Shown: positions 26,855 to 35,009 of the stretch, piece after piece
How the letters are laid out: the number at the start of each line of letters is the position of its first letter
Numbering within the stretch: the stretch's first letter is position 1
DNA from: Amorphoplanes digitatis
GTDB lineage: Bacteria > Actinomycetota > Actinomycetes > Mycobacteriales > Micromonosporaceae
Length of the DNA: 64,000 nt
Direction of reading: 5' to 3'
Assembly (NCBI RefSeq): GCF_014205335.1
Contig: NZ_JACHNH010000001.1
Coordinates: 3,714,501 to 3,778,500, forward strand
Made by a program: the position numbers and the translations under genes
The notes under the pieces: model-generated
What the model was told of the DNA's origin: nothing
Database searches by the model: none
What the model saw: the letters and a program-made list of their open reading frames with translations, nothing else

Positions 26855-28446
26855 TCAGGTGACCGGGACGTCGGTGATGCGCAGGCGGTCGGGAACGTCG
26901 ATGGTGACGGTCCGGGTGCCGGCCGGCGGCGCCGGGAACCACAGCGACAGCACCTGTTCGCTGCCCGGTGGGATCGCCTGGTTGAGCAGGCGATCGCAGA
27001 GGCAGCGGTGCCTGCCCGGCTCGAGTTCGTAGTCGAGCCCGTAGGCGGCCGTGTCGCCGTGCAGCAGCCGCACCCCGGCCGCGCCGTACCGCGCGTACGG
27101 GTCGAACTCGTCGCGGACCGTGAAGACGCCTTGGCCGAGGAGGTCGAGGATCGTCGCCTTGCGGTCCCCGGTGTTGCGGGCCAAGAGATTCACCAGCAGA
27201 AACGGCCCCCGTACGGTCGCCGTGCCGGGCACGAACCGGATCGTGCCACGGTTCAGGGGCAGCGCGACCTCGACCCCGTCCGGCGCCCTGCCCTGCTCGC
27301 CCGCTGTCCGGGGCAAGACGGCCGGCCCCGCGGCTGCGGCCGGCGCCGCGCGCCGCTCGCGGAACGCGATGGTGACCCGGCGATTCAGCGCCCGGTTGGC
27401 AGCCGAGTCGTTAGGCACGACCGGCTCGCTCTCGCCCTTGGCCACAACGGTCATGCGCCGGTCACCGCCGTCCGCCAGCCGCACCCGCAGCGCGCCGGCG
27501 ACGACCCGCGCCCGCCGCTGCGAGAGCGCCTGGTTGTGCGCGCCGGACCCGGTGCTGTCGGTGTGCCCGGTAACCGTCAACGGCCCAGGCCCGCCTGCGG
27601 TGACCTCGGCCGCCGCCGCGGCGATGGTTCTGGCGGCGCCGGCCGTGAGCTCCGCACTGTCAAGGCGGAACAACACGTCGTTATCCAGATCGATGTCGAC
27701 CCGCCCCGCCGTCCGCCGAGCACGAAGCCCGACATCAAGCCGCTGCGTATATGCGTCAAGCGCCGCAGCATGCGCGGAGCGACATCGCTCAGATCGAGGG
27801 CCCCCTGCACCCGCCCGCCGGCACTCGGCCCGGCAGGCGGCACCGGCACGGTCCCGCCGACGACAGGCACGTCGGTGAACACGCCCGCATAGGGCAGCAT
27901 CACGGAGAGCCGATCCACGTCCTCCGGCACCCCGCCGAACGCCGCCTGCATCGGCCACGTCTCACCCGGCTCGACCCGCAACCGCCCGGTGCAGACACAC
28001 CCGCCGCCCGCCCGCCTCTTCGACACCAGATAGACCCGCCGCCCGCCCTCGTCCACGAGCCGCGGCGCATCGAACGTCGTGGACAACACCGCCGAGAAAT
28101 GCCGACTGACCACGGCCCCACCGCCCGCAGCCGGATCAAGCGTGGTCTGAACCGTCAGAACGACCACGTCCCCCGACCGGATCAGCGGCCCGACGCTCAT
28201 CCGAAGCCTGTCCCCGGCAGCATCGACGTCCCGCGTCTGCACAGACCCGCCACCCACCGGCCCGCCCGACGACAACCCACCCGCCACCGGCCCGCCCGTC
28301 GACATCCCACTCGCTGCCGGCCCGCCCGACGACGGCCCACCCGCTGCCGGCCCGTCGGCGCCTCCCGGAGTCGACGTTTCGCCCGTGCACCCACCGCCGG
28401 CGAACATCACCAGCCCCGCGGTGGCCACCGCAAGCATCCGCCGCAC
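26855..28446 (-). pseudogene. OmpA-domain lipoprotein gene split by a frameshift
   Basis: GTG 28446, preceded by GGAGG, begins a signal peptide ending AGGGC (an imperfect lipobox), then a linker of GGP repeats and a beta-rich domain. Near 27766 the frame must shift by one base: the first frame ends in DLSDVAPRML-like sequence and the second continues with RLDVGLRARRTAGRVDIDLD and the OmpA/MotB domain (LTVTGHTDSTGSGAHNQALS, SQRRARVVAGALRVRL, NRALNRRVTIAF). A further C-terminal domain with Cys in RHRCLCDRLL ends at 26855. OmpA-like domains bind peptidoglycan. Either a real mutation or a sequence error splits the gene; there is no homopolymer at the site. Confidence 0.72.
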
Positions 28447-28483
28447 CTGACCCTCCCGCATCCATTGGCGACTCCCGGCAAGC

Positions 28484-29743
28484 TTAGGGTCCATCTCCGA
28501 TCCGGCCGGATCCGTCCGGCCCCGCCTGGCCGCGGTCCGACTGCGCCTGGCCGCGGTCCGACTGTGCCTGGCCGCGGTCCGACTGTGCCTGGCCGCGGTC
28601 CGACTGCGCCTGGCCGCGGTCCGACTGCGCCTGGCCGCGGTCCGACTGCGCCTGGCCGCGGTCCGACTGCGCCTGGCCGCGGTCCGACTGCGCCTGGCCG
28701 CGGTCCGACTGCGCCTGGCCGCGGTCCGACTGCGCCTGGCCGCGGTCCGACTGCGCCTGGCCGCGGTCCGACTGCGCCTGGCCGCGGTCCGACTGCGCCT
28801 GGCCGCGGTCCGACTCCGCCCGACGGCCGTCCGACCCCGCCCGGCCGCCGCCCCGCCCGCGCGGGCCGCTGAACCAGGCATAGGCGTCCGCCAGCCCATC
28901 TTCATTCCCGGCGGCACTGTCGATGCCGGTCAGATCATCCGTTGCGATCCGGCGAGCGAAGTAGTCGGCCTGCACCGCCCACCGAAACCGGAGCATCACC
29001 GGCAGCCCTCGCTCCACCTCGCCTCCCGAAACCACGCCCTGATCGAGATAGGCCTCGATCAGCGATCCGGCGTGGCCCGGGCCGCCGACATACATGACCG
29101 CCGACGCCAGGTCGTAAAGCAGAGGACCGCACAAGGCGGTACTCCAGTCGATCAGCCCGCAGGCGCCGCGCGCACGATCCAGGCGGAACGCCTCCGGAGC
29201 CGGATCGGTGTGCAGCAGCCCCCACGACAGCGTTCGCGGATCGAGCTCGTCGTAGGCCGCAACGGCCCCGGCGACGGCACCCCGAATCCACGGGCGAATG
29301 CCCAGGTGCTCGCCCCGCGGATCGACCCAGTGAAACCGCTCCGCGTCGGGGACCGACACATCGAGCAGCGCCCGATGCACCCGCGCGAGGGTCACCCCGA
29401 TCAGCCGCTGATCGCCCGGCCGCGCCCCCGACAAACCCTCACCCGGCACCCACCGCAACAACGCCACCGGAACCCCATCGACGTCACCAACCATGTCCCC
29501 GTGCCGGGTCACCACCGGAGCCCCCGCCGGAATCCCACTGTCCTCAAGCACCGAAGCGACCGCGAGGCCCCCAGCAAAGGAACGCCGCGACCCAGAAACG
29601 ACCGCCTTGGCAACCCACCGCCGATCCCCCACCCCGACAAACCAAGTCGCCGAATTCATGCCGCCGTTATGTACCTCAACCGTCGCCCCCGTCAGCCCCC
29701 ACAAGTCCCCGATGCACCTGCGAAGCCTCCTGTCGCCGATCAC
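28484..29743 (-). CDS. Phosphotransferase-like protein with heptapeptide-repeat tail
   Basis: Residues 1-290 form an aminoglycoside-phosphotransferase/choline-kinase-like fold: WVAKAV holds the Lys of the nucleotide site, LLHTDPAPEAFRLD replaces the usual catalytic loop, and GLIDWS supplies the metal-binding Asp. The rest, from about residue 300, is low complexity: a Gly/Arg stretch then fourteen heptads of SDRGQAQ, ending GPDGSGRIGDGP. GTG 29743 is the start used; Met 29 is a weaker alternative. The OmpA lipoprotein gene begins 37 bp downstream on the same strand. The substrate is unknown, and the tail is not part of the normal family. Confidence 0.82.
   Translation of the reverse strand: MIGDRRLRRCIGDLWGLTGATVEVHNGGMNSATWFVGVGDRRWVAKAVVSGSRRSFAGGLAVASVLEDSGIPAGAPVVTRHGDMVGDVDGVPVALLRWVPGEGLSGARPGDQRLIGVTLARVHRALLDVSVPDAERFHWVDPRGEHLGIRPWIRGAVAGAVAAYDELDPRTLSWGLLHTDPAPEAFRLDRARGACGLIDWSTALCGPLLYDLASAVMYVGGPGHAGSLIEAYLDQGVVSGGEVERGLPVMLRFRWAVQADYFARRIATDDLTGIDSAAGNEDGLADAYAWFSGPRGRGGGRAGSDGRRAESDRGQAQSDRGQAQSDRGQAQSDRGQAQSDRGQAQSDRGQAQSDRGQAQSDRGQAQSDRGQAQSDRGQAQSDRGQAQSDRGQAQSDRGQAQSDRGQAGPDGSGRIGDGP
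28524..28817 (-). repeat. 14 copies of a 21-bp tandem repeat in coding sequence
   Basis: On the plus strand the unit is GCCTGGCCGCGGTCCGACTG plus one base, repeated 14 times without indels. Copies differ mainly at one C/T position. In the phosphotransferase frame each unit encodes SDRGQAQ, and other frames stay open too. Such an array is expected to vary in copy number by slippage. Confidence 0.92.
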
Positions 29744-29919
29744 ACGTGGGAGTCAAACAGCCGCGAGCCCACCCGGCCACCGACTTCACAACAGCACAGC
29801 CGTCAGCCAGCGCTACGCGCCGCCAATGCTGCCCGGCCCCGGCCGGTCCTCTGACCTCCCGCCAGCCCACCGACCGCAAGAACCTTTGCCGCCAGTGCAG
29901 CCCGACGCCTTGGCTCTGC

Positions 29920-30480
29920 CCGGCCCGGCCCGGTCCGGCCCGGCCCAGCTCGGTCCGGCCCGGCCCAGCTCGGTCCGGCCCGGCCCAGCTCGGTCCGGCC
30001 CGGCCCAGCTCGGTCCGGCCCGGCCCAGCTCGGTCCGGCTCGGTCCGGCTCGGCTCGGTCCGGCTCGGTCCGGCTCGGCCCGGCCCGGCTCGGTCCGGCC
30101 TGGCCTGGCCCCGGTTCGGCGTGGTCGGCCCGGCCCACCTTGGTTGGGCGCGGCGCGGCGCGGCCTAGCTCGGCTCGGTTCGGTTCGGTGTCGCCCGGCC
30201 CGGCGCGGCCCGGGCTGTCCCGGCCCGACTGACCCGGCTCGGCCTGGCATGGCCCGGCTCGGCTCGGTCCGACCTGGTTCGGCGCGGTTCGGCTCGGTCT
30301 GGTTCGGCTCGGCCTGGTCGGGCGTTGGTTCGGCCCGCTGCGGTCCCACTCGGTTCGGCCTGGCCCGGCTCGGCCTTTCCCGGCCCAGCCCAACCAGCCC
30401 AGCCCGACCGGATTGACCCGGTCCAGCTCGACTGGCTCGACTGGTCCAGCCCGGCCAGCCCGGCCAGCCCGGCCGGCTGG
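29920..30480. repeat. Pentanucleotide-periodic satellite-like region
   Basis: The sequence is built almost wholly of pentamers of the form CGG-Y-Y (CGGCC, CGGTC, CGGCT) with occasional CAGCT. At 29935-30035 a 20-bp higher-order unit, CGGCCCGGCCCAGCTCGGTC, is repeated about five times; further right the pattern decays, ending in CCAGCCCGG repeats. Because 5 is not a multiple of 3, several frames stay open, but none looks like a protein. It lies between divergently oriented ends of the phosphotransferase and epimerase regions and holds no gene I can support. Confidence 0.85.
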
Positions 30481-30671
30481 CCCAGGTTGGTGTGGGTTGG
30501 GGTTTGGGGGCGGTTGGGGTTGTTAGGGGAGGGCTGCTGCTAGTGGGCTCTGGCCATGGTTGGTCGGCTGTCGCCGTCGTGGTTGGTGGGTGTGGCGAGG
30601 GTGCGCGAGTTGGTTGTGGTGATGGTGGGGTCGATTGTGGTGGGACGGGAGGGAGTGGGCTGTGGGTGTGG
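30481..30671. other. GT-rich spacer
   Basis: A strand-biased G/T-rich stretch (GGTTGGTGTGGGTTGGGGTT) after the pentamer array and downstream of the epimerase gene. No gene is supported; it may continue the low-complexity DNA. Confidence 0.4.
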
Positions 30672-31676
30672 TTAGACGCCTGCTTTGGCGCCGGCTGCCA
30701 GGAGGTTTTCGGCGGCTAGGCGTAGGCCCTCGACCTGGTCGAACTCCTGGTCCTCGTGTTCGATGTTTACTGCCATGTCGGGATCTACGGCGTGTAGGGC
30801 GCGTAGGAAGGGGACCCAGAAGTCGTCGATGCCGTGGCCGCGGCCGACTGCTACGAACTCCCAGGACGGGTTTGGCGGCCACTGGTTGAGGGTGTTTTCG
30901 CCGCCGAGATTCAGAGGGCTGGCGGTGGCTGGGGTGCGGGTGAAGCGGTCGTCGAGGACGCCGTAGAGCTTGACGTTGTCGGGGTTGATGCGGGTGTCCT
31001 TGGCGGCGGCGTGGAAGACCAGGTCGCCCAAGTAGTTCACGCAGGCGATCGGGTCCATGCCCTGCCAGAAGAGGTGGCTGGGGTCCAGTTCGGCGCCGAC
31101 GTGGGTGGCGTTTGTCTGCTCGACGAGGCGTTGCAGGGTGGGCGGGTTGAAGACGAGGTTCTGAGGGTGCATCTCGATGCAGATTTTTACGTCGGCGGCG
31201 GCCGCTCGGGTGTTGATGTCCTTCCAGAACGGGACGGCGATCTTCTGCCACTGGTAGTCGAGGATGTCGAGGTACTGGCTGTCCCAGGGGTTGACGATCC
31301 AGTTCGCGACGGGGCTGCCGGGGTGTGCGGCCGGTAGGCCGGACATCGCGACGATCCGCTTCACGCCGAGGGCGGCGGCGACGTCGATGGCGCGGTGCAG
31401 GTCGGCGGCGTGTTTCGGGCCGACTCGGGGGTCCGGGTTGAGCGGGTTGCCGTTGACGTTGAGGCCGGTCAGGGTGATGCCGGCCTGGGTGAAGCGGCCG
31501 AGGTATTCCTCGCGGGCGCCGGGGCTGGCCAGGATGTCGTCGATCGGCAGGTGTGGCGCGGGCACGAAGCCGCCCGCGTTGATCTCGGCGCTGGTGAGGC
31601 CCAGCTCGCCGAGGATCTTGAGGGTCTCGTCCAGGGGGCGGTCGTGCAGGCACGCGGTGTAGGCGCCGAGCTTCAT
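30672..31676 (-). CDS. Sugar phosphate isomerase/epimerase
   Basis: A 334-residue xylose-isomerase-like TIM barrel starting at ATG 31676 (MKLGAYTACLHDRPLDETL). Metal-ligand regions are KICIEMHPQNLVFNPPTL (Glu), GAELDPSHLFWQGMD (Asp/His) and NIEHEDQEFDQVEGL (Glu near the C-terminus). It lies 20 bp downstream of the oxidoreductase at 31697 on the same strand, so the two form an operon behind the LacI operator. Pairs of such enzymes often act on oxidised sugars or polyols through a keto intermediate; the substrate is unknown. Confidence 0.88.
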   Translation of the reverse strand: MKLGAYTACLHDRPLDETLKILGELGLTSAEINAGGFVPAPHLPIDDILASPGAREEYLGRFTQAGITLTGLNVNGNPLNPDPRVGPKHAADLHRAIDVAAALGVKRIVAMSGLPAAHPGSPVANWIVNPWDSQYLDILDYQWQKIAVPFWKDINTRAAAADVKICIEMHPQNLVFNPPTLQRLVEQTNATHVGAELDPSHLFWQGMDPIACVNYLGDLVFHAAAKDTRINPDNVKLYGVLDDRFTRTPATASPLNLGGENTLNQWPPNPSWEFVAVGRGHGIDDFWVPFLRALHAVDPDMAVNIEHEDQEFDQVEGLRLAAENLLAAGAKAGV

Positions 31677-31696
31677 GTGGTCAGGCCTTTCCGGGA

Positions 31697-32863
31697 TCAG
31701 AGGTGTGCGGGCTTGTCGGTGGCGGACACGATCGCGTCGAGCACGCGCAGGTTGTGCAGGCCGTGCGCCAGGTCGGGGCATGGCGGGAGCTGCTCGATCC
31801 CGGCGATCTGGTCGAGGAAGGCGCGGGCCTGGAACACGAAGAAGTCGTTCTGGCCGTGGCCGACCGTGGGGAAGTCCATGGGCAGGCCGCGTGAGACGTA
31901 TGGGTGCCAGGGGCCGATGTAGACCTGCCGGGCGCCGTTGACGGCCTGACCGGGGGTGCCGTCGATGATGCTGAACTCGGCCGGGCGGGTCAGGTCGAAC
32001 GACGCGGTGCCGTTTTCGCAGAACAGGTCGATGCGCAGCGAGTTGGCGTGGCCGAACGCGACCCGGGACAGAGAGAACGTGCCGAGCGTGCCGCCGCCGT
32101 ACGTCGTGGTGAAGGTGCAGAGGTCCTCGTTGGTCACCGGGACCAGCTCGTCGCTGAGCTCGACGCCGCCGGCGTGCCCGACGGCCACCCCGAGCGGTTT
32201 CGGGCGGGAGGTGATCAGCGTGCTGAGCGAGGTGCCCTGCACGCCGGTGGTCGGGCCGCAGAAGAACTCGGCGAGGTCGACCATGTGGCTGCCGATGTCG
32301 GCGAGCACCCCGGAGCCGGGGCCGCCGGTGTAGCGCCAGCTCATCGGGCGCCGCGGATCGAATCCGTAGTCGGTCCAGTAGTTGCCGACGATGTGCCGCA
32401 CCCGGCCGAGCCCGCCGCCGAGCACCTGCTCGCGCAGGGCGTTGAGGGCGGGGGAGCGGCGGAAGGTGAAGCCGACCGCGGCGATGCGGTCGGTGGCCGC
32501 GGCGGCGTCGACCATGGCCTGCGCGTCGCCGACGCTGGGGGCGAGCGGCTTCTCGCAGAGGACGTGCTTGCCGGCCGCGAGGGCCGCCTCGACGATCTCG
32601 CGGTGCAGGTCGTTGGCGACGGCGACGCTGACGGCGTCGATGTCGGGCGCGTCGATGACGGCGCGCCAGTCGGTCTCGGCGCGGGAATAGCCGTAGCGCC
32701 GGGCGGCGTCGGCCGCGAAGGGCTCGTGCAGGTCGGCGATGGCGACCAGGCGCGGGGCGGGGCCGGCGTCGAAGACGGTGGCGGCGTTGCGGTAGGCGTT
32801 GGCGTGGGCGCGGCCGACCATGCCGGCGCCGATGACGGCTACGCCGAGGGGCGAATGTGCCAT
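31697..32863 (-). CDS. Gfo/Idh/MocA-family oxidoreductase
   Basis: A 388-residue NAD(P)-dependent sugar oxidoreductase. The Rossmann motif is AVIGAGMVGRAHANAY, the EKP motif is LCEKPLAPSVGDA, and the catalytic His region is GSGVLADIGSHMVDLAEFFC. It is transcribed divergently from a LacI regulator, with the operator at 32887-32900 only 24 bp upstream of its ATG, so it is very likely repressed by that protein. With the downstream epimerase it probably forms a short sugar- or polyol-degrading pathway. No transporter is linked. Confidence 0.9.
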   Translation of the reverse strand: MAHSPLGVAVIGAGMVGRAHANAYRNAATVFDAGPAPRLVAIADLHEPFAADAARRYGYSRAETDWRAVIDAPDIDAVSVAVANDLHREIVEAALAAGKHVLCEKPLAPSVGDAQAMVDAAAATDRIAAVGFTFRRSPALNALREQVLGGGLGRVRHIVGNYWTDYGFDPRRPMSWRYTGGPGSGVLADIGSHMVDLAEFFCGPTTGVQGTSLSTLITSRPKPLGVAVGHAGGVELSDELVPVTNEDLCTFTTTYGGGTLGTFSLSRVAFGHANSLRIDLFCENGTASFDLTRPAEFSIIDGTPGQAVNGARQVYIGPWHPYVSRGLPMDFPTVGHGQNDFFVFQARAFLDQIAGIEQLPPCPDLAHGLHNLRVLDAIVSATDKPAHL

Positions 32864-32886
32864 GTCGGGGAACCTCCGGACGCGTT

Positions 32887-32900
32887 TTAAAGCGCTTTAA
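32887..32900. promoter_or_regulatory. LacI-family operator palindrome
   Basis: TTAAAGCGCTTTAA is a perfect 14-bp palindrome with the central CG step typical of LacI/PurR-type operators. It lies between the divergent oxidoreductase and LacI genes and probably controls both. Confidence 0.8.
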
Positions 32901-32950
32901 CTTCGAGTACTATCCGAGTCGATCTCGTTGGATGTCAAGGGGGTTCCATA

Positions 32951-33943
32951 GTGGATCAAAGGCCCAGGCTCGACGACGTCGCCGCCCGCGTCGGCGTCTC
33001 CACCGCGTCGGTCTCGCTGGTGCTGCGCGGCGCGCCCGGACCGAGCGCGGAGACCCGCCGCCGCGTGCTCGAGGCGGCCGCCGAGCTGGGCTATCGTGCC
33101 GACCGCACGGCGAGCCTGCTGGCCCGCCGGCGCCGCCATCTGCTCGGCGTCATGCTCGACATCCGCAGCGCCTTCCACGCCGAGCTGGTGGAGGAGATCC
33201 AGGCCGAGGCCGACGCGATCGGCTACGAGGTGGTGCTCTCCACGCTCACCCGGCATCGCGATGAGAACCGGGCGGTCGAGACGCTGCTCGACTTCCGCTG
33301 CGAGGCGCTGCTCCTGCTCGGCCCCGACGCGGCGGATCGCCGGCTGGCCGAGCTCGCCGCGCAGGTCCCGGTGGTGTCGATCGGCCGCCGCGTCGCGGTC
33401 GGCGACGTCGACGTGGTCCGGTCGGCGGATCATGTCGGGGTGTCGGAGGCACTGGGACACCTGATCGGTCTCGGTCACCGGCGCATCGCGTTCGTCGACG
33501 GTGGCCGCGGCGTGGTCGCCGCCGCGCGGCGGCGCGGCTACCGCGACGGCATGCGCCGCGCGGGGCTCGCCGATGAGATCAGGATCGTGCCCGGCGACCA
33601 CACCGAGGAGGGCGGGATCCGGGCGGGCCGGCTGCTGACCGCCGGCCACGACCGGCCGTCGGCCGTCGTGGCCTCCAACGACCGCTGCGCGGTCGGCCTC
33701 ATGGACGCGTTCCTCCGCGCCGGCCTGGAGGTTCCCGGCGAGATCTCGGTCATCGGGTACGACGACAGCACGCTCGCACGCCTCGCGCACATCGACCTGA
33801 CGACGGTCAACCAGGACCCGGCGGCCCAGGCCCGGCACGCGGTGCTCGCCGCGGTGCAGCGGCTGGACGAGGGCCGTGGGCAGCGCATGGAGGTGGTGCT
33901 CAACCCGCGCCTCGTCGTGCGCGGGAGCACGGCGGGCGCGTGA
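32951..33943 (+). CDS. LacI-family transcriptional regulator
   Basis: A 330-residue repressor. The N-terminal helix-turn-helix and hinge are LDDVAARVGVSTASVSLVLR and SLLARRRRHLLGVMLDIRSA, followed by a periplasmic-binding-like effector domain with HLIGLGHRRIAFVDG and FLRAGLEVPGEISVIGYDDS. The start is GTG 32951. It is divergent from the oxidoreductase/epimerase pair and likely represses both that pair and itself through the palindrome at 32887-32900. The inducer is unknown. Confidence 0.9.
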   Translation: MDQRPRLDDVAARVGVSTASVSLVLRGAPGPSAETRRRVLEAAAELGYRADRTASLLARRRRHLLGVMLDIRSAFHAELVEEIQAEADAIGYEVVLSTLTRHRDENRAVETLLDFRCEALLLLGPDAADRRLAELAAQVPVVSIGRRVAVGDVDVVRSADHVGVSEALGHLIGLGHRRIAFVDGGRGVVAAARRRGYRDGMRRAGLADEIRIVPGDHTEEGGIRAGRLLTAGHDRPSAVVASNDRCAVGLMDAFLRAGLEVPGEISVIGYDDSTLARLAHIDLTTVNQDPAAQARHAVLAAVQRLDEGRGQRMEVVLNPRLVVRGSTAGA

Positions 33944-34003
33944 AGGCTCAATTCGGTAACGGCGGGTGAAGTCGGACAGTTCGGCGCGAGGACCGTCATT
34001 AGC

Positions 34004-34897
34004 GTGGTGCGGATGCGCTGGAGGTGGACCTGTCTGACCGTGCTCGCCGCGTCCGTGGTGGCGGCGAGCGTGCCCCTGCCGTCCGCCGCGGTCTGGCGGC
34101 GGGTCGTCGCGCGCCCGGCGGTCGTCGAGATTCCGCCGGCCGCGCCGGCGCCGCCGGGGCTGCCGGTGATCGACTACCTGACGGGGCCGCGCGGCCTGCC
34201 GGCGGACGCGGGCCCGGGGTCCATGGCGGGCCCGGGGTCCATGGCGGGCCCGGGGTCCATGGCGGGCCCGGGGTCCATGGCGGGCCCGGGGTCCATGGCG
34301 GGCCCGGGGTCCACGGCGGGCGTGCAGCCCGCCGGGAACCTCGTCGTCTACGACGCACCGGGCGGCCGGCCGCGGGCCGTGCTCCCGCCGGTGATCAGCG
34401 GGCTGCCGGTGGTCCTGCCGGTGGTCTCGCGGCGCTCCGGCTGGGTGGCGGTGCTGATGCCGACGGCGAACCGGCGGATGGGCTGGCTGCCGCCGCACGG
34501 GTGGTTCGCCCGGACGCTGCGCGACCACCTGGTGGTGCGGCGCCGCGCGCACGAGCTGACCTGGTTCCGCGACGGCGTACGGCAGGAGAGCTGGACCGTC
34601 GCCACCGGCTCGGCCGCGACGCCGACCCCGCTGGGGCGCACGTTCGTGCTGGGCCGGACGGGCACCCGCGGCGGCGCCTACGCCGGGCTGGACGCCCTGG
34701 TGCTTGGCTCGGTGCCCGAGGACCGGGACACGGTCGCGTGGTCGCTGCGCGGCGCGCACACCGGGGTGCACGGCTGGTACAGCGACGGCGCGTTCGGCCG
34801 CAGCGTCTCCAACGGGTGCGTCCGGATGCCGCCGGCGGGGCAGCGCAAGCTGCTGCGCCACATCGCACCGGGCACCCCGGTCACCGTCGTCGACTGA
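34004..34897 (+). CDS. L,D-transpeptidase (YkuD) with hexapeptide-repeat linker
   Basis: A 297-residue secreted enzyme predicted to cross-link or modify peptidoglycan. A signal peptide (residues about 8-30) is followed by a Pro/Ala linker containing six GPGS(M/T)A hexads, an SH3-like segment (VVLPVVSRRSGWVAVLMPTA), and the YkuD catalytic domain. The active-site pattern is HTGVHGWY then SNGCVRMP, with the nucleophile Cys near residue 272. Starts GTG 34004, GTG 34007 and ATG 34013 are all in frame; none has a strong ribosome-binding site. The linker array is unusual. Confidence 0.88.
   Translation: MVRMRWRWTCLTVLAASVVAASVPLPSAAVWRRVVARPAVVEIPPAAPAPPGLPVIDYLTGPRGLPADAGPGSMAGPGSMAGPGSMAGPGSMAGPGSMAGPGSTAGVQPAGNLVVYDAPGGRPRAVLPPVISGLPVVLPVVSRRSGWVAVLMPTANRRMGWLPPHGWFARTLRDHLVVRRRAHELTWFRDGVRQESWTVATGSAATPTPLGRTFVLGRTGTRGGAYAGLDALVLGSVPEDRDTVAWSLRGAHTGVHGWYSDGAFGRSVSNGCVRMPPAGQRKLLRHIAPGTPVTVVD
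34210..34317 (+). repeat. Six 18-bp tandem repeats in L,D-transpeptidase gene
   Basis: The unit GGCCCGGGGTCCATGGCG is repeated six times; the last copy has ACG in place of ATG. Each unit encodes GPGSMA. The length is a multiple of 3, so copy-number change alters linker length without breaking the frame. Confidence 0.9.
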
Positions 34898-35009
34898 GCC
34901 CGTCCGCGCTCGTCCGCGCGTACCGAAAGTGGCGGGAACTTTTGCGCAGAGGTCAGCGACCAATGACCGTGCCCGGCGCTCCGGCCGGGTTTGATCTGGA
35001 AGGTTTTCG

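Noticed and set aside
28524..28817. Possible CRISPR array
   Set aside because: Units are contiguous 21-bp tandem repeats without unique spacers and lie in a coding frame; no cas genes are present.
27751..28872. Plus-strand ORF with GRGPTAP repeats
   Set aside because: It is the other strand of the 21-bp array and lipoprotein gene; it has no independent start signal or domain.
29493..30416. Plus- and minus-strand ORFs through the pentamer tract
   Set aside because: A five-base period keeps every frame open and gives repeated Gly/Pro/Ala/Arg words; no coding evidence.
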